A DNA stretch of 64,000 nucleotides, taken from the NCBI GenBank assembly GCA_934474025.1, contig CAKSMF010000006.1, positions 119,522-183,521 of the forward strand, read 5' to 3'. Origin of the DNA: an uncultured Ruminococcus sp. GTDB lineage: Bacteria > Bacillota > Clostridia > Oscillospirales > Ruminococcaceae. Positions 33,466 to 42,226 of the stretch are shown here, one piece after another. Each line of letters starts with the position of its first letter. Within the stretch, counting starts at the first letter, position 1. Both the position numbers and the translations under genes were made by a program. The notes below the pieces were generated by a model. It did no database searches, had not been told where the DNA came from, and worked only from the letters and a program-made list of their open reading frames with translations.

Positions 33466-33480
33466 ATCTTTAACCTCCTT

Positions 33481-34149
33481 TTAATATCCGAGTTCTTCAC
33501 CCACAAGGATTACTTTTATACGATTTTTCTTACGCTGTTTTGCAGAAATAAGGTAATTGCAACATATTCTGTCATCACCGGAACAACCGTCTGATATTTG
33601 TCTTTCGGGTTTTGAAATAGAAACACATTCTCCTTTTTCCTTGCAGTATGTGTTACAGTCAAGTCGAACACAGTTTATCGGAGCTGATTCTCTTTTGACA
33701 CGGGTTTCAGCTTCTTTAAGGTTTTTAACAATCTTGTTGTATCCGGCAATTATAATTACAGATTTAGGACCATATGCAAGAGCAGCAATTCTGTTGCTGT
33801 TTCCGTCAACATTATATAAAACGCCGTCTTCAGTAATTGCATTTGAACTGGAAATATATACATCAGCCGAAAAAGCCTTTATATAGATTTCTTCAACTTC
33901 TTCACGTGGCTTTCCTGTGCGGTCAAGATAAGTGTAATCAGGAGATTTAACCAATTTATCAATACCGCATTCAGCCATAGTCATAGTACCGCCATTTGTA
34001 ATAACATCACCTTTTTTTATCAATGATTTCACAATTGGCAGAACATCATTTTTAGTTTCGGCATAATAAAAATCCATATTGTTTTTTATAAGGTTTTCGC
34101 CGGTTTTTCTTATATGTTTTTCGATAATAGCTTTTTTGTTTGTATCCAT
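33481..34149 (-). CDS. LUD-domain (LutC/YkgG-like) protein
   Basis: 222 residues. Family pattern: NGGTMTMAECGIDKLV, SADVYISSSNAITEDG, LYNVDGNSNRIAALAYGPKSVIIIAGYNKIV. Then a Cys-rich tail (CVRLDCNTYCKEKGEC and CSGDDRICC) that may bind iron-sulfur or zinc. LUD proteins are linked to lactate utilisation, but single short members like this one are common in anaerobes with no proven role. No lutA/lutB partner is present. Downstream is the CmpB-type membrane gene. Confidence 0.85.
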   Translation of the reverse strand: MDTNKKAIIEKHIRKTGENLIKNNMDFYYAETKNDVLPIVKSLIKKGDVITNGGTMTMAECGIDKLVKSPDYTYLDRTGKPREEVEEIYIKAFSADVYISSSNAITEDGVLYNVDGNSNRIAALAYGPKSVIIIAGYNKIVKNLKEAETRVKRESAPINCVRLDCNTYCKEKGECVSISKPERQISDGCSGDDRICCNYLISAKQRKKNRIKVILVGEELGY

Positions 34150-34163
34150 GAAAAATATCCTTT

Positions 34164-34197
34164 TCTGAAAAACCGACGGCTCTTTACGAACCGCCGG
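34164..34197 (-). terminator. Terminator of hpf
   Basis: On minus: CCGGCGGTTC (34197-34188) pairs with GAGCCGTCGG (34182-34173), mostly paired, followed by TTTTTC. Confidence 0.75.
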
Positions 34198-34208
34198 AAT
34201 TATATTTA

Positions 34209-34733
34209 TCAGTTGTTATCTGGTTCAAGAACAGCATAGTTGCCGTCTGAACGTTTGTATACTACATTTATTTCACCGGTATCACCGTTTGTGAACATAA
34301 AGAAGTTATGGTCGAGCATATTCATCTGAAGAATAGCTTCATCAACACTCATAGGACGCATTTTGAACTTTTTGTGTCTGATTACTTCATAGTCAACTTC
34401 CTGAACAGGTTCAGCAAAAGCTTCCTTAAAAGCGGTATCTTTCAGACGTTTTTCAATTTTTGTCTTATTTTTGCGGATTTGTCTGATAATTTTGTCGATA
34501 GCATCATCAAGGGCAACAAACTTATCTTCAGCGGAACGCTCTGCACGGAAGATTATGCTGTTATACTTTACAGTAAGCTCAATGACAATCTGATTTTTGA
34601 TTTCAGAGATAACGATTTTTGCGTCAGCCTCATCTCCGAAAAACTTGCTGAGTTTAGTATTGATTTTTGACTCTGCATACTCCGTAAAATTCTGTGGAAT
34701 CTGCATTTTCTTAGCAGTGATAGTTGATTTCAT
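34209..34733 (-). CDS. hpf: Ribosome hibernation promoting factor, long form
   Basis: 174 residues from ATG 34733, seven bases after AAAGGAGG. The longer frame to 34754 would cover the ribosome site. N-terminal RaiA/HPF domain (ITAKKMQIPQNFTEYAESKI) with a basic helix, then a linker and the C-terminal dimerisation domain (VIRHKKFKMRPMSVDEAILQMNMLDHNFFMF). Long HPF forms 100S ribosome dimers during slow growth. It has its own promoter and terminator. Confidence 0.95.
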   Translation of the reverse strand: MKSTITAKKMQIPQNFTEYAESKINTKLSKFFGDEADAKIVISEIKNQIVIELTVKYNSIIFRAERSAEDKFVALDDAIDKIIRQIRKNKTKIEKRLKDTAFKEAFAEPVQEVDYEVIRHKKFKMRPMSVDEAILQMNMLDHNFFMFTNGDTGEINVVYKRSDGNYAVLEPDNN

Positions 34734-34789
34734 TAAGAGTCCTCCTTTAGACACCAGTTGTAAAACTGATGTATAAACTTTATGAGTAC

Positions 34790-34818
34790 ATTATAACATA
34801 AGTTGCCTTAAATATCAA
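34790..34818 (-). promoter_or_regulatory. Promoter of hpf
   Basis: On minus: TTGATA (34818-34813), a 17-base spacer, and TATAAT (34795-34790). Confidence 0.8.
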
Positions 34819-34881
34819 TAGAGTTTTGTCATTTTTGTGAGTAGTTACAAAAATTTTTTATTTTTTTGTGCAAATTGACAA

Positions 34882-36237
34882 TCACTGTAAATTGATTGAA
34901 TCAAGCATAATACGTGCTATTTGTTCAGTTGTAGCGAAACCTGCGTTTTTATCTTCAATGAGTATACAGAAAGCTATTGGCTTATTAGGGTCATCAACAA
35001 ATCCCACGAGAAGTGAATTTTCTTTTTCACCGTCTTCAACCTGTGCTGTACCGCTTTTTACACCAAGAGGGTATCCTCCTATTGAATACGAATAATTATT
35101 TGTTCCATTGGTTAACATCATTTGTTTAACGGTACTTGCTGTATCCGTTGAAAAAAGTTGCTTACTGAATTCAGTTTCAGCAGTTTCAGTTATATCACCA
35201 TTAACATTTGTTACATGGTCTATGAGATGAGGCATAGTCATTTTTCCTGTGCCTGTAGCGATAGCACTTTGCCACATCATAAGTTGCATAGGACTTACCA
35301 TTGTATCTCCCTGACCTATGCAACCCCATTGTGTTCTGAATTCATGCTTGTCAACAAGAGTAGTTGATGCTTTTTCGCATTGTATGCCGTCAATGTCAAA
35401 GTATTCAAGTTCATCGTCATTTACCGCATAACCGAGTTTTCTGTATTTTTTAATCATGGCATTTAAATCAAGGTCATCATCTTCAATAAGTTGTGCAAAG
35501 AACGGATTACAACTGTTTTCAAGTGCCTTTTGAATATCTTGCTCACCGTGACCGCTCCAGTTGTGACAATCAATTGTATCACCGTTTAAATTGGTGTAGT
35601 GTCCGTAACAACTGTATCTTTTTGAAAAAAGAGTGTCTTTTCCAAGAACTTCCATAGCAGAAATGACTGTTGAAATTTTCTGTGTAGAACCGGGCACTGT
35701 ACGATACATATTCTTAGAAATGAGTGTACCGCTTTCGAAATTTTCTATTCCGTCATAACCTTTTGTCACGTCGAGGGACGGTAAACTTGTACAGACAAGA
35801 ATTTCACCGGTCAGATAATTATAAGCAACGGCACAACCTTTCTGGAAACCGTACGCATTATATACTGCACGGTTGGCATTATGGTCAAGAGTGGTATATA
35901 TTGCAGCTTTTCCGTCATCAACTGACCCTTTGGAAAAACTATAATTGCTGAGTTTTTCGAGATTCTGGGCAACAAGAGTATTAGTCATCTGTCCCTTGTT
36001 GTCGCCTATAAGGTTTCCGACATCTACAAAGAAGTTATCTTCATACCAGTTTTTACCAGTTCCGTCAAAAAGTACTCCGCCGTTTCTGTCATAAACCATT
36101 CCTAAAATCTGTTTATCTGAATTGGCTATATAGAAATCCGCTTCTGTGCGTATTTTTATAATAAGAATAGCCATTACTATTACAAAGAATATCAGAAAAA
36201 GGCTTATTATATATTGGCAACGTCTTATTCCTTTCAT
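34882..36237 (-). CDS. Class B penicillin-binding protein (transpeptidase)
   Basis: 451 residues. A membrane helix at about 9-29 is followed by a short pedestal and the transpeptidase domain. All three motifs are intact: S184-T-Q-K187 (in VPGSTQK), S242-C-N244, and K394-S-G396 (VKSGTAQ). It cross-links peptidoglycan outside the membrane with the SEDS partner encoded just upstream; their genes overlap by four bases (ATGA). At 451 residues it resembles the PbpA type of FHA-RodA-PbpA clusters rather than large FtsI. This intact set contrasts with the altered DD-peptidase homologues at 21-24 kb. Confidence 0.92.
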   Translation of the reverse strand: MKGIRRCQYIISLFLIFFVIVMAILIIKIRTEADFYIANSDKQILGMVYDRNGGVLFDGTGKNWYEDNFFVDVGNLIGDNKGQMTNTLVAQNLEKLSNYSFSKGSVDDGKAAIYTTLDHNANRAVYNAYGFQKGCAVAYNYLTGEILVCTSLPSLDVTKGYDGIENFESGTLISKNMYRTVPGSTQKISTVISAMEVLGKDTLFSKRYSCYGHYTNLNGDTIDCHNWSGHGEQDIQKALENSCNPFFAQLIEDDDLDLNAMIKKYRKLGYAVNDDELEYFDIDGIQCEKASTTLVDKHEFRTQWGCIGQGDTMVSPMQLMMWQSAIATGTGKMTMPHLIDHVTNVNGDITETAETEFSKQLFSTDTASTVKQMMLTNGTNNYSYSIGGYPLGVKSGTAQVEDGEKENSLLVGFVDDPNKPIAFCILIEDKNAGFATTEQIARIMLDSINLQ

Positions 36238-37499
36238 CTGGAAACCCTCCTTATAACCGGATTTTTGATTTCAGGAGACTCAGCAGCCATAAGCATACCT
36301 GCCATAAGTCCGCTGGTAAGCATTGAACTACCTCCCGCTGAAATAAACGGTATAGTTACACCAGTAAACGGAATAAGGTTACATGAACCAAAAATATTAA
36401 GAGCCATTTGCATTATAAAGTAAGCACATACACCTGCCGTCATAGTTGCGTGATAATATGAGCAGGGAGGGTTTATAAGGGGAATAGAAATCATTATCAA
36501 TATAGCAAAAATTACTATCAGTGCAAATATCAATCCCCATTCTTCGCTGATTGTTGCAAAAACAATATCGCTTTCATATGCAAATACTTCGCAAAGGTCG
36601 CCTTTTCCCGGACCTTTTCCAAGCCACCCACCGTCAGCAATTGCAATAAGTGCTTTTGATTGCTGATAACCATTTCCGGTTTTGTTACTCCATATATCTA
36701 CAAAAAGCCTGTCCTGAACATATGTAGGAGCAAATTTCAAGGCAATCAATGCAACTATAAGTAATATTATTCCGGCTTTAATAATTGTTTTTTTAGAAAA
36801 TTTAGCTTTAGGATAACATATTCTTGTAAAGAATCCGCTTATAAATATTCCTACAAATGTTGGCAGACTTCCTAAATCTCTGCACCACCATTGAAGAAGA
36901 CAAATTGCAGCAGTTAGTCCATATAAAGCAAAATTCTCATAAACAACAAAAAAACTGCCTATCTGTTTTTTGTTTTGCTGTTCTGAAATGGAAGTGGCAC
37001 AGGCAAGCACAAAGAATGGTTTTATAAATTCCGATGGCTGTATGGATATAGAACCTATATTTATCCACATACTTCTTGAACCGGTAAGGGTAACTATTAT
37101 TACCATAAGTATGCCTATAGCAATATAATAATATTTTTTATACATCTGTAACTTTTTATGATTCTTGCACAGTATAAAACCAACTTTAGAAGCAACAAGA
37201 GAAACTATACAGGTTATATAATGTTTTACAGAAAGATTTACCCCGCCGAAACATGATTGAAAAATAACACTCATATTCAAAATAAGTATCAGCAGAAAAT
37301 CAATAGTACAACTTCTTTGTTCAAACATTTTCATTATTATAAACCATGCAAGGTCAAGTATAATTACAGCCACCGCAAGAGTGATAACATTTGTAATGCT
37401 TTCGTAATTGCCGTTCATATATACATTAAGAAGCATGGAAGAATGAGTTATAAGAACAAATATACATGATATCAGATACAGAAAAATATTAGTATACAT
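36234..37499 (-). CDS. SEDS-family peptidoglycan glycosyltransferase (FtsW/RodA/SpoVE-like)
   Basis: 421 residues from ATG 37499, six bases after GGAGGG; the longer TTG frame is rejected. About ten membrane helices. The family segments GSRSMWINIGSISIQPSEFIKPFFVLA, YQQSKALIAIADGGWLGKGPGKG, DIVFATISEEWGLIFA and PFTGVTIPFISAGGSSML are all present. SEDS proteins polymerise lipid II. Its start lies within the last 11 bases of the FHA gene and its stop overlaps the PBP gene, so the three are translated together. Confidence 0.94.
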   Translation of the reverse strand: MYTNIFLYLISCIFVLITHSSMLLNVYMNGNYESITNVITLAVAVIILDLAWFIIMKMFEQRSCTIDFLLILILNMSVIFQSCFGGVNLSVKHYITCIVSLVASKVGFILCKNHKKLQMYKKYYYIAIGILMVIIVTLTGSRSMWINIGSISIQPSEFIKPFFVLACATSISEQQNKKQIGSFFVVYENFALYGLTAAICLLQWWCRDLGSLPTFVGIFISGFFTRICYPKAKFSKKTIIKAGIILLIVALIALKFAPTYVQDRLFVDIWSNKTGNGYQQSKALIAIADGGWLGKGPGKGDLCEVFAYESDIVFATISEEWGLIFALIVIFAILIMISIPLINPPCSYYHATMTAGVCAYFIMQMALNIFGSCNLIPFTGVTIPFISAGGSSMLTSGLMAGMLMAAESPEIKNPVIRRVSR

Positions 37500-37929
37500 T
37501 ATTAACCCTCCTGTGTCTGAAAATAAGTCTTCTGTTGCCAAGGTTTATAACGTCATTTTCATAAAGGACACGCTGTTTTACAAGGTTGCCGTTTACAAAA
37601 ACTCCGGATTTTGAACCTATGTCTGTAATTGTCCATATGCCCTCCGAAACGGTAAGTATTGCATGATAACGTGAAACAGACAAATCAGGCAAACGAATAT
37701 CAGCAGAGGCGTGTCTGCCTATTAATATTTCGTCGCATTTCAAAGGGTATGAAACATTAGGTTCTGCAAGTTCCATAAATCCTGAAATTTTGTTCCAGTA
37801 CTGACGGGCGTGTTTTTTTTCGTTGTATGATACAAGAAATATTATTGATACACACAATGTAAGGATACCGGCTGAAACAGCACTTATAAAAACAGCTGGC
37901 ATCTCTTTTAAAAAGTCCATAAAAAGCAA
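37489..37929 (-). CDS. Membrane-anchored FHA-domain protein
   Basis: 146 residues from TTG 37929, four bases after GGAGG (37938-37934). ATG 37920 is the alternative at 13 bases. One membrane helix (about 13-35) precedes a cytoplasmic FHA domain with GRHASADIRLPDLSVSRYHAIL and SKSGVFVNGN, including the Arg, Ser and Asn residues that bind phosphothreonine. First gene of the FHA-SEDS-PBP operon. As in actinobacterial FhaB-RodA-PbpA clusters, it may link Ser/Thr kinase signalling to wall synthesis. No kinase gene is in the window. Confidence 0.88.
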   Translation of the reverse strand: MLFMDFLKEMPAVFISAVSAGILTLCVSIIFLVSYNEKKHARQYWNKISGFMELAEPNVSYPLKCDEILIGRHASADIRLPDLSVSRYHAILTVSEGIWTITDIGSKSGVFVNGNLVKQRVLYENDVINLGNRRLIFRHRRVNNVY

Positions 37930-37969
37930 AGCACCTCCATAAAAGAATTATCTTGCGGAACTAAAAAAC

Positions 37970-37998
37970 ATTATATCATATAATAAAAAGTTTTTCAA
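37970..37998 (-). promoter_or_regulatory. Promoter of the FHA-SEDS-PBP operon
   Basis: On minus: TTGAAA (37998-37993), a 17-base spacer, and TATAAT (37975-37970). Confidence 0.8.
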
Positions 37999-38040
37999 TA
38001 TCCGTTACTGATATGTAATAAATATGACCATTCTGTAAAC

Positions 38041-38076
38041 AAAAAAGTACGGGATTTTTCATACCCCGCACTTTTA
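38041..38076 (-). terminator. Terminator of the SleB-like gene
   Basis: On minus: AAAAGTGCGGG (38075-38065) pairs with CCCGTACTTTT (38053-38043), one mismatch, followed by T, about 75 bases after the stop. Confidence 0.7.
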
Positions 38077-38149
38077 AATTTGTCATTTATTTTATTCTCA
38101 ATTTATAATTTCAGTTTACAAATTTACTGATTCCTTTTGCCCACTTTAA

Positions 38150-39283
38150 TTATTGTGCAACTGAAAAATGATTCTGATATCCGTCACCATAGAAGAACAG
38201 ATAACCATGACCGAATGAAGATGTTTCACTGAAATAGAGGTCTACAGCAGATTTTACACTGTCTGTAACTTCATATGAATAATAACCTAAATTTGTATAT
38301 GTTTCAGAGCCTTCAAACTGATATGGCTGTGAAAGAACTTCATATATTGTATTAGGGAATAATGGACTGTTTACTCTGTTCATAATAACTTCAACTACAT
38401 TAGCCTTGCTGTAAATGTCAATCCAATCTGAACCGGCTTCATGAGCTACTGCATTACATAAAAGTATATAATCGCTTTCAGATATATAATTTGTAGTTGC
38501 TGGTTCTGTGTATACGGGTTCAGTAACTACAGGTTCGGTATAAACAGTTGTGGTAGTTGTTTCTGTAACCGGTTCAATGTAAACAGTTGTAGTAGTTGTG
38601 GTTGTTTCTGTAACGGGTTCTGTATGAACAGTTGTAGAAGTAGTAGTTTCTGTAACTGGTTCAACGTAAACAGAAGTAGTAGTTGTTGTTACTGGTTCAG
38701 TTTCCATAACCTGAACAGGCTTTGTTTCCATGAAGAACCAATCTGACGGAACAGAAAGTTCAGAAGAAGTTGTAGTTGTTTCCGGAGTAGTTGCAACAGT
38801 TGTAGTAGTTGTTGTTGTTGTTGTTGTAACTTCCTGTGAAGAACTTGCTGTAGTAGTTGTCTTTGTAGTAACAGCTATAGTATTTGCAGTAGTAACAACT
38901 TCTGTAAAAGATTCTTCTGAATCAGATGCAACAGTAGTTGTTACAGCTTGTTCTGTAAAGAAATTTTCTGTAATATTTGTTTCTGTATGTAATGTTTTTA
39001 TTTCACGTGTTGTTGTTTCGGCAACATAGTTTGAAATTACTGCCGGAACTGTCTGAGTGTAGCACTCGTTGTCTGCTTTAATAGTTTCTGTAGTTTCACC
39101 TATGGGCGTGGTGAAAGTCGGCATAGCATTTGAAAGTTGCTGGTTCTCGAACTTGAAAACCTCCTGATTATTCATTTTTCCTACAGTGTGTCCAGACATT
39201 GCGGAATCTGCAATTAAAACACTGCCAGTAACACATGAAGCAATCATTGCACAAACACAAATTGCCGTTTTACCTTTACTCAT
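38150..39283 (-). CDS. Secreted SleB/CwlJ-like cell-wall hydrolase with a long Thr-rich linker
   Basis: 377 residues. The signal sequence is at about 5-27 (ICVCAMIASCVTGSVLIA). A low-complexity region from about 100 to 265 is rich in Thr, Glu, Val and Pro with repeated EPVTETTTTT-like units. The C-terminal 110 residues are a Hydrolase_2 domain (ILLCNAVAHEAGSDWIDIYSKANVVEVIMNRVNS, QFEGSETY, HGYLFFY). His and Glu of AHEAG match the catalytic-Glu region of SleB/CwlJ. Thr-rich linkers are typical of secreted Ruminococcus enzymes. The domain could act in wall turnover. Ribosome site is AAAGGA. Confidence 0.85.
   Translation of the reverse strand: MSKGKTAICVCAMIASCVTGSVLIADSAMSGHTVGKMNNQEVFKFENQQLSNAMPTFTTPIGETTETIKADNECYTQTVPAVISNYVAETTTREIKTLHTETNITENFFTEQAVTTTVASDSEESFTEVVTTANTIAVTTKTTTTASSSQEVTTTTTTTTTTVATTPETTTTSSELSVPSDWFFMETKPVQVMETEPVTTTTTSVYVEPVTETTTSTTVHTEPVTETTTTTTTVYIEPVTETTTTTVYTEPVVTEPVYTEPATTNYISESDYILLCNAVAHEAGSDWIDIYSKANVVEVIMNRVNSPLFPNTIYEVLSQPYQFEGSETYTNLGYYSYEVTDSVKSAVDLYFSETSSFGHGYLFFYGDGYQNHFSVAQ
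38505..38900 (-). repeat. Imperfect tandem repeats encoding Thr-rich linker
   Basis: Runs of ACT/ACA codons alternate with GAACC(G/A)GTTAC-type units that give the EPVTET repeats. Such slippage-prone arrays commonly vary in length between strains. Confidence 0.75.
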
Positions 39284-39717
39284 CGATTTAATCCTTTCCC
39301 CGAAACTTATTTCGGCTGTCTTTTTGACTTTGATAATGATAACACATATTCACGAAAATAGCAATACTTTTAAATTTTTTTCCATTTTACGAACAAAAAG
39401 AGTAAAAATCCAAAGGGCATATAGAGTAAAATAGCACAAAAAAAATTGAGTTTTTATTAATTTAAAATTAATTTGTCAATAGTTATATCTGTAAAAGATT
39501 ACAAACTTGTTACAATAGATACAAATTAATTAACTCAAATAAAGAGAATTTTCCTGTAAAATTCATGCAAATAAATATTATTCTCCCTATTTTAAGAGGA
39601 AATATTGAATTATACATTTTTATAACAATATTATCAATAATTACAGATTGTAACCGGAAATTGTCGGTTATCAGCATAAAGTATGTTATTTCTGCATAAA
39701 TTTACAATGGTATATTA
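39284..39717. other. Gene-free AT-rich intergenic region
   Basis: No credible gene on either strand. Two items are visible: a possible minus-strand -35 TTGACA (39479-39474) with a poor TAAAAA -10 for the SleB-like gene, and a small hairpin TAACCG (39651-39656) / CGGTTA (39665-39670). Otherwise long A/T runs. Confidence 0.5.
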
Positions 39718-39746
39718 TTGACGTTTGTTAAAAAAAATGGTAAAAT
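39718..39746 (+). promoter_or_regulatory. Promoter of ligA
   Basis: TTGACG 39718-39723, a 17-base spacer, and TAAAAT 39741-39746 with TGG just upstream. Confidence 0.75.
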
Positions 39747-39782
39747 AAGTATAGTCATAAAATAAATCGGAGGTTTGAATTT

Positions 39783-41762
39783 ATGGATAGAGTTTCTGCC
39801 GAAAAACGTATAAAAGAGTTATCAGAAGTACTTGAAGAACACAGTTATAAATATTATGTTCTTGATAATCCTGATATAGATGATTATGATTTTGACATGA
39901 TGATGAACGAACTTAAAGAACTTGAAGCACAGTTTCCGGAACTTGTTCTTCCGTCTTCTCCTACTCAAAGGGTGGGCGGTATGGCTTTGAATACTTTTGA
40001 GAAAGTTCAGCATACTGTACAAATGGCGAGTTTGCAGGACGTTTTTGACTTTGAACAGGTGAAAAATTTCCTTGATAAATGCAATATAGAACTTGTCTCC
40101 CCAGAGTACACAGTAGAACCTAAAATAGACGGTTTATCAGTATCTCTTGAATATACTGACGGTATTTTAACAAGAGCGTCAACAAGGGGAGACGGTTTTA
40201 CAGGGGAAGATGTTACAGCTAATATAAAAACCATTCGTTCAGTTCCGCTTAAATTGAAAGATGCTCCGGAATTCTTAGAAGTGCGTGGGGAAGTATATAT
40301 GCCTAAAAACAGCTTTCTTGAACTTGTAGAACAACAGGAACTCAGAGAAGAACAGCCGTTTAAAAATCCAAGAAACGCCGCTGCCGGTTCGTTGAGACAG
40401 AAAGATTCTAAGATAACAGCAAGCAGAAAACTTGATATTTTTGTGTTCAATGTTCAGCAATGCAGAGGAAAGGATTTTTCAAAACACAGTGAAACACTTG
40501 ATTTTCTTAAAGAAATGGGATTTAAAACGGTGTCATATAAGCTTTGTACTACATATGAAGAAATAGAAAAAGAAATAAATTCAATAGGAAATAAAAGAGC
40601 AAATTTAGCTTATGATATAGACGGAGCTGTTGTAAAAGTAAATAGTCTTTCACAAAGGGAAATAATGGGAAGTACTTCAAAAACTCCTAAATGGGCAGTT
40701 GCTTATAAATATCCGCCGGAAGAAAAAACTACAAAACTTATTGACATTGAAGTAAATGTAGGTCGTACAGGGGCTATAACTCCTGTTGCAGTGTTTGAAC
40801 CTATCACTCTGGCAGGGACAAGCGTTTCAAGAGCGGTACTTCATAATCAGGATTTCATAACAGAAAAGGATATACGCATTGGTGATGTTATTACAGTCAG
40901 AAAAGCAGGGGATATTATACCTGAAGTTCTTAATTCTGTCAGCCATGAAGAAAATTCTGTAGTATTTCATTTGCCGGAAGTCTGTCCTGTATGCGGTACG
41001 CATTGTGTGCGTGAAGATGATGAAAGCGTTTTAAGGTGTCCTAACGTGGAATGTCCTGTTCAGCTTCTTAAAAATATGATACATTTTGCCTCTAAAAACG
41101 CTATGGATATAGATGGTTTAGGTGAAGCTAATATGAAACTTCTTGTTGATAATGGTCTTGTAAGTTCTCCGGCAGACTTGTATATTCTCAAAAAAGAACA
41201 ACTCTTGACTCTTGACAGATTTGCAGAAAAATCCGCTGAAAATCTCATAACTGCTATAGATAATTCAAAAACAAAAGGTCTTGAAAGACTGATTTATGCC
41301 CTTGGCATACGCAATATCGGACAAAGAGGAGCAGTTCTGTTATGTGAAAAGTTTCATAATATGGACAGCATAATTAATGCTACCAAAGAGGAAATATCAG
41401 ATATAGAAGGTTTTGGCGATATTATGGCGGAAAGTGTAGTCCGTTCATTGCGTGAACCTCACCGCATTGAATTAATCAATCGTTTGCGTGAGTATGGATT
41501 GAACATGACATACAACAAGCAATCAACTAATGATGACAGATTTAAAGGGAAAACTTTTGTTTTAACAGGAACTCTTCCCACTATGAAACGTGATGATGCT
41601 AAAAAATTAATAGAGAGTTTCGACGGAAAAGTTTCCGGCTCAGTATCTAAAAAAACTGATTATGTAGTTGCGGGTGAAGAAGCAGGAAGCAAATTAATTA
41701 AGGCTCAGACTCTCGGTGTAACTGTTATAAGTGAAAGCGATTTAATGGAGATGTTAAAGTGA
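39783..41762 (+). CDS. ligA: NAD+-dependent DNA ligase
   Basis: 659 residues. N-terminal Ia domain (YYVLDNPDIDDYDFD), adenylation Lys114 in KIDG, OB fold (VGRTGAITPVAVFEP), zinc finger CPVCGTHC...CPNVECP, helix-hairpin-helix region and a C-terminal BRCT domain (about 585-659, FKGKTFVLTGTLPTMKRDDAKK). It seals nicks in replication and repair using NAD+. Ribosome site CGGAGG. The stop overlaps the macro-domain gene by four bases. Confidence 0.97.
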   Translation: MDRVSAEKRIKELSEVLEEHSYKYYVLDNPDIDDYDFDMMMNELKELEAQFPELVLPSSPTQRVGGMALNTFEKVQHTVQMASLQDVFDFEQVKNFLDKCNIELVSPEYTVEPKIDGLSVSLEYTDGILTRASTRGDGFTGEDVTANIKTIRSVPLKLKDAPEFLEVRGEVYMPKNSFLELVEQQELREEQPFKNPRNAAAGSLRQKDSKITASRKLDIFVFNVQQCRGKDFSKHSETLDFLKEMGFKTVSYKLCTTYEEIEKEINSIGNKRANLAYDIDGAVVKVNSLSQREIMGSTSKTPKWAVAYKYPPEEKTTKLIDIEVNVGRTGAITPVAVFEPITLAGTSVSRAVLHNQDFITEKDIRIGDVITVRKAGDIIPEVLNSVSHEENSVVFHLPEVCPVCGTHCVREDDESVLRCPNVECPVQLLKNMIHFASKNAMDIDGLGEANMKLLVDNGLVSSPADLYILKKEQLLTLDRFAEKSAENLITAIDNSKTKGLERLIYALGIRNIGQRGAVLLCEKFHNMDSIINATKEEISDIEGFGDIMAESVVRSLREPHRIELINRLREYGLNMTYNKQSTNDDRFKGKTFVLTGTLPTMKRDDAKKLIESFDGKVSGSVSKKTDYVVAGEEAGSKLIKAQTLGVTVISESDLMEMLK

Positions 41763-42169
41763 CCTACAAAGAAGAAAATCGTGACCTTTTTTCAGTAACA
41801 GAAGATTATTATTTTGTACATTGTATCAGTGCGGACTTTGCATTGGGAAAAGGGATTGCACTCCAGTTCAAAAAATCTTTTGACATGAAAAATAAACTCA
41901 AAGAATCAGGAAAATCCGGAAAATGTATTCTTATTGACAGGGTATTTAATCTTGTAACAAAAGAAACTTATCGCCGTAAACCTACTATTGAAAGCATTAC
42001 TGAATGTTTACAGGAACTCAAAAAACAAGTTATTGAAAATGATATAAAAAAACTTGCTATGCCATTGATTGGCTGTGGGCTTGACGGATTGAACTGGAAA
42101 GACATTTCAGAACAGGTTAAAAAGATTTTTGATGATGTAAAAGTGGAAATACTTGTATGTTATCTTTGA
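41759..42169 (+). CDS. Macro-domain protein, TARG1/DarG-like
   Basis: 136 residues, GTG start overlapping the ligA stop (GTGA). FVHCISADFALGKGIALQF and AMPLIGCGLDGLNW are the ADP-ribose-binding loops of the ALC1/TARG1/DarG branch, whose members remove ADP-ribose from nucleic acids or proteins. In DarG the macro domain is the antitoxin to the DNA ADP-ribosyltransferase DarT. No DarT-like gene is nearby and the domain stands alone. Coupling to an NAD+-using DNA ligase suggests a repair or NAD-linked role, which is inference. Confidence 0.88.
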   Translation: MTYKEENRDLFSVTEDYYFVHCISADFALGKGIALQFKKSFDMKNKLKESGKSGKCILIDRVFNLVTKETYRRKPTIESITECLQELKKQVIENDIKKLAMPLIGCGLDGLNWKDISEQVKKIFDDVKVEILVCYL

Positions 42170-42176
42170 TATTAAG

Positions 42177-42206
42177 AAATCCGGTATCATTTTACCGGAT
42201 TTTTTG
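42177..42206 (+). terminator. Terminator of the ligA operon
   Basis: AAATCCGGTA (42177-42186) pairs perfectly with TACCGGATTT (42193-42202), followed by T. Confidence 0.85.
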
Positions 42207-42226
42207 TAAGTTTTATTTAACTTTTT

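Noticed and set aside
33385..33594. 69-residue plus-strand open frame opposite the CmpB-type and LUD genes
   Set aside because: It overlaps two well-supported minus-strand genes and has no ribosome site.
38730..39029. Val-rich open frame on plus opposite the SleB-like gene
   Set aside because: It is the complement of the Thr-codon repeats and is not a credible protein.
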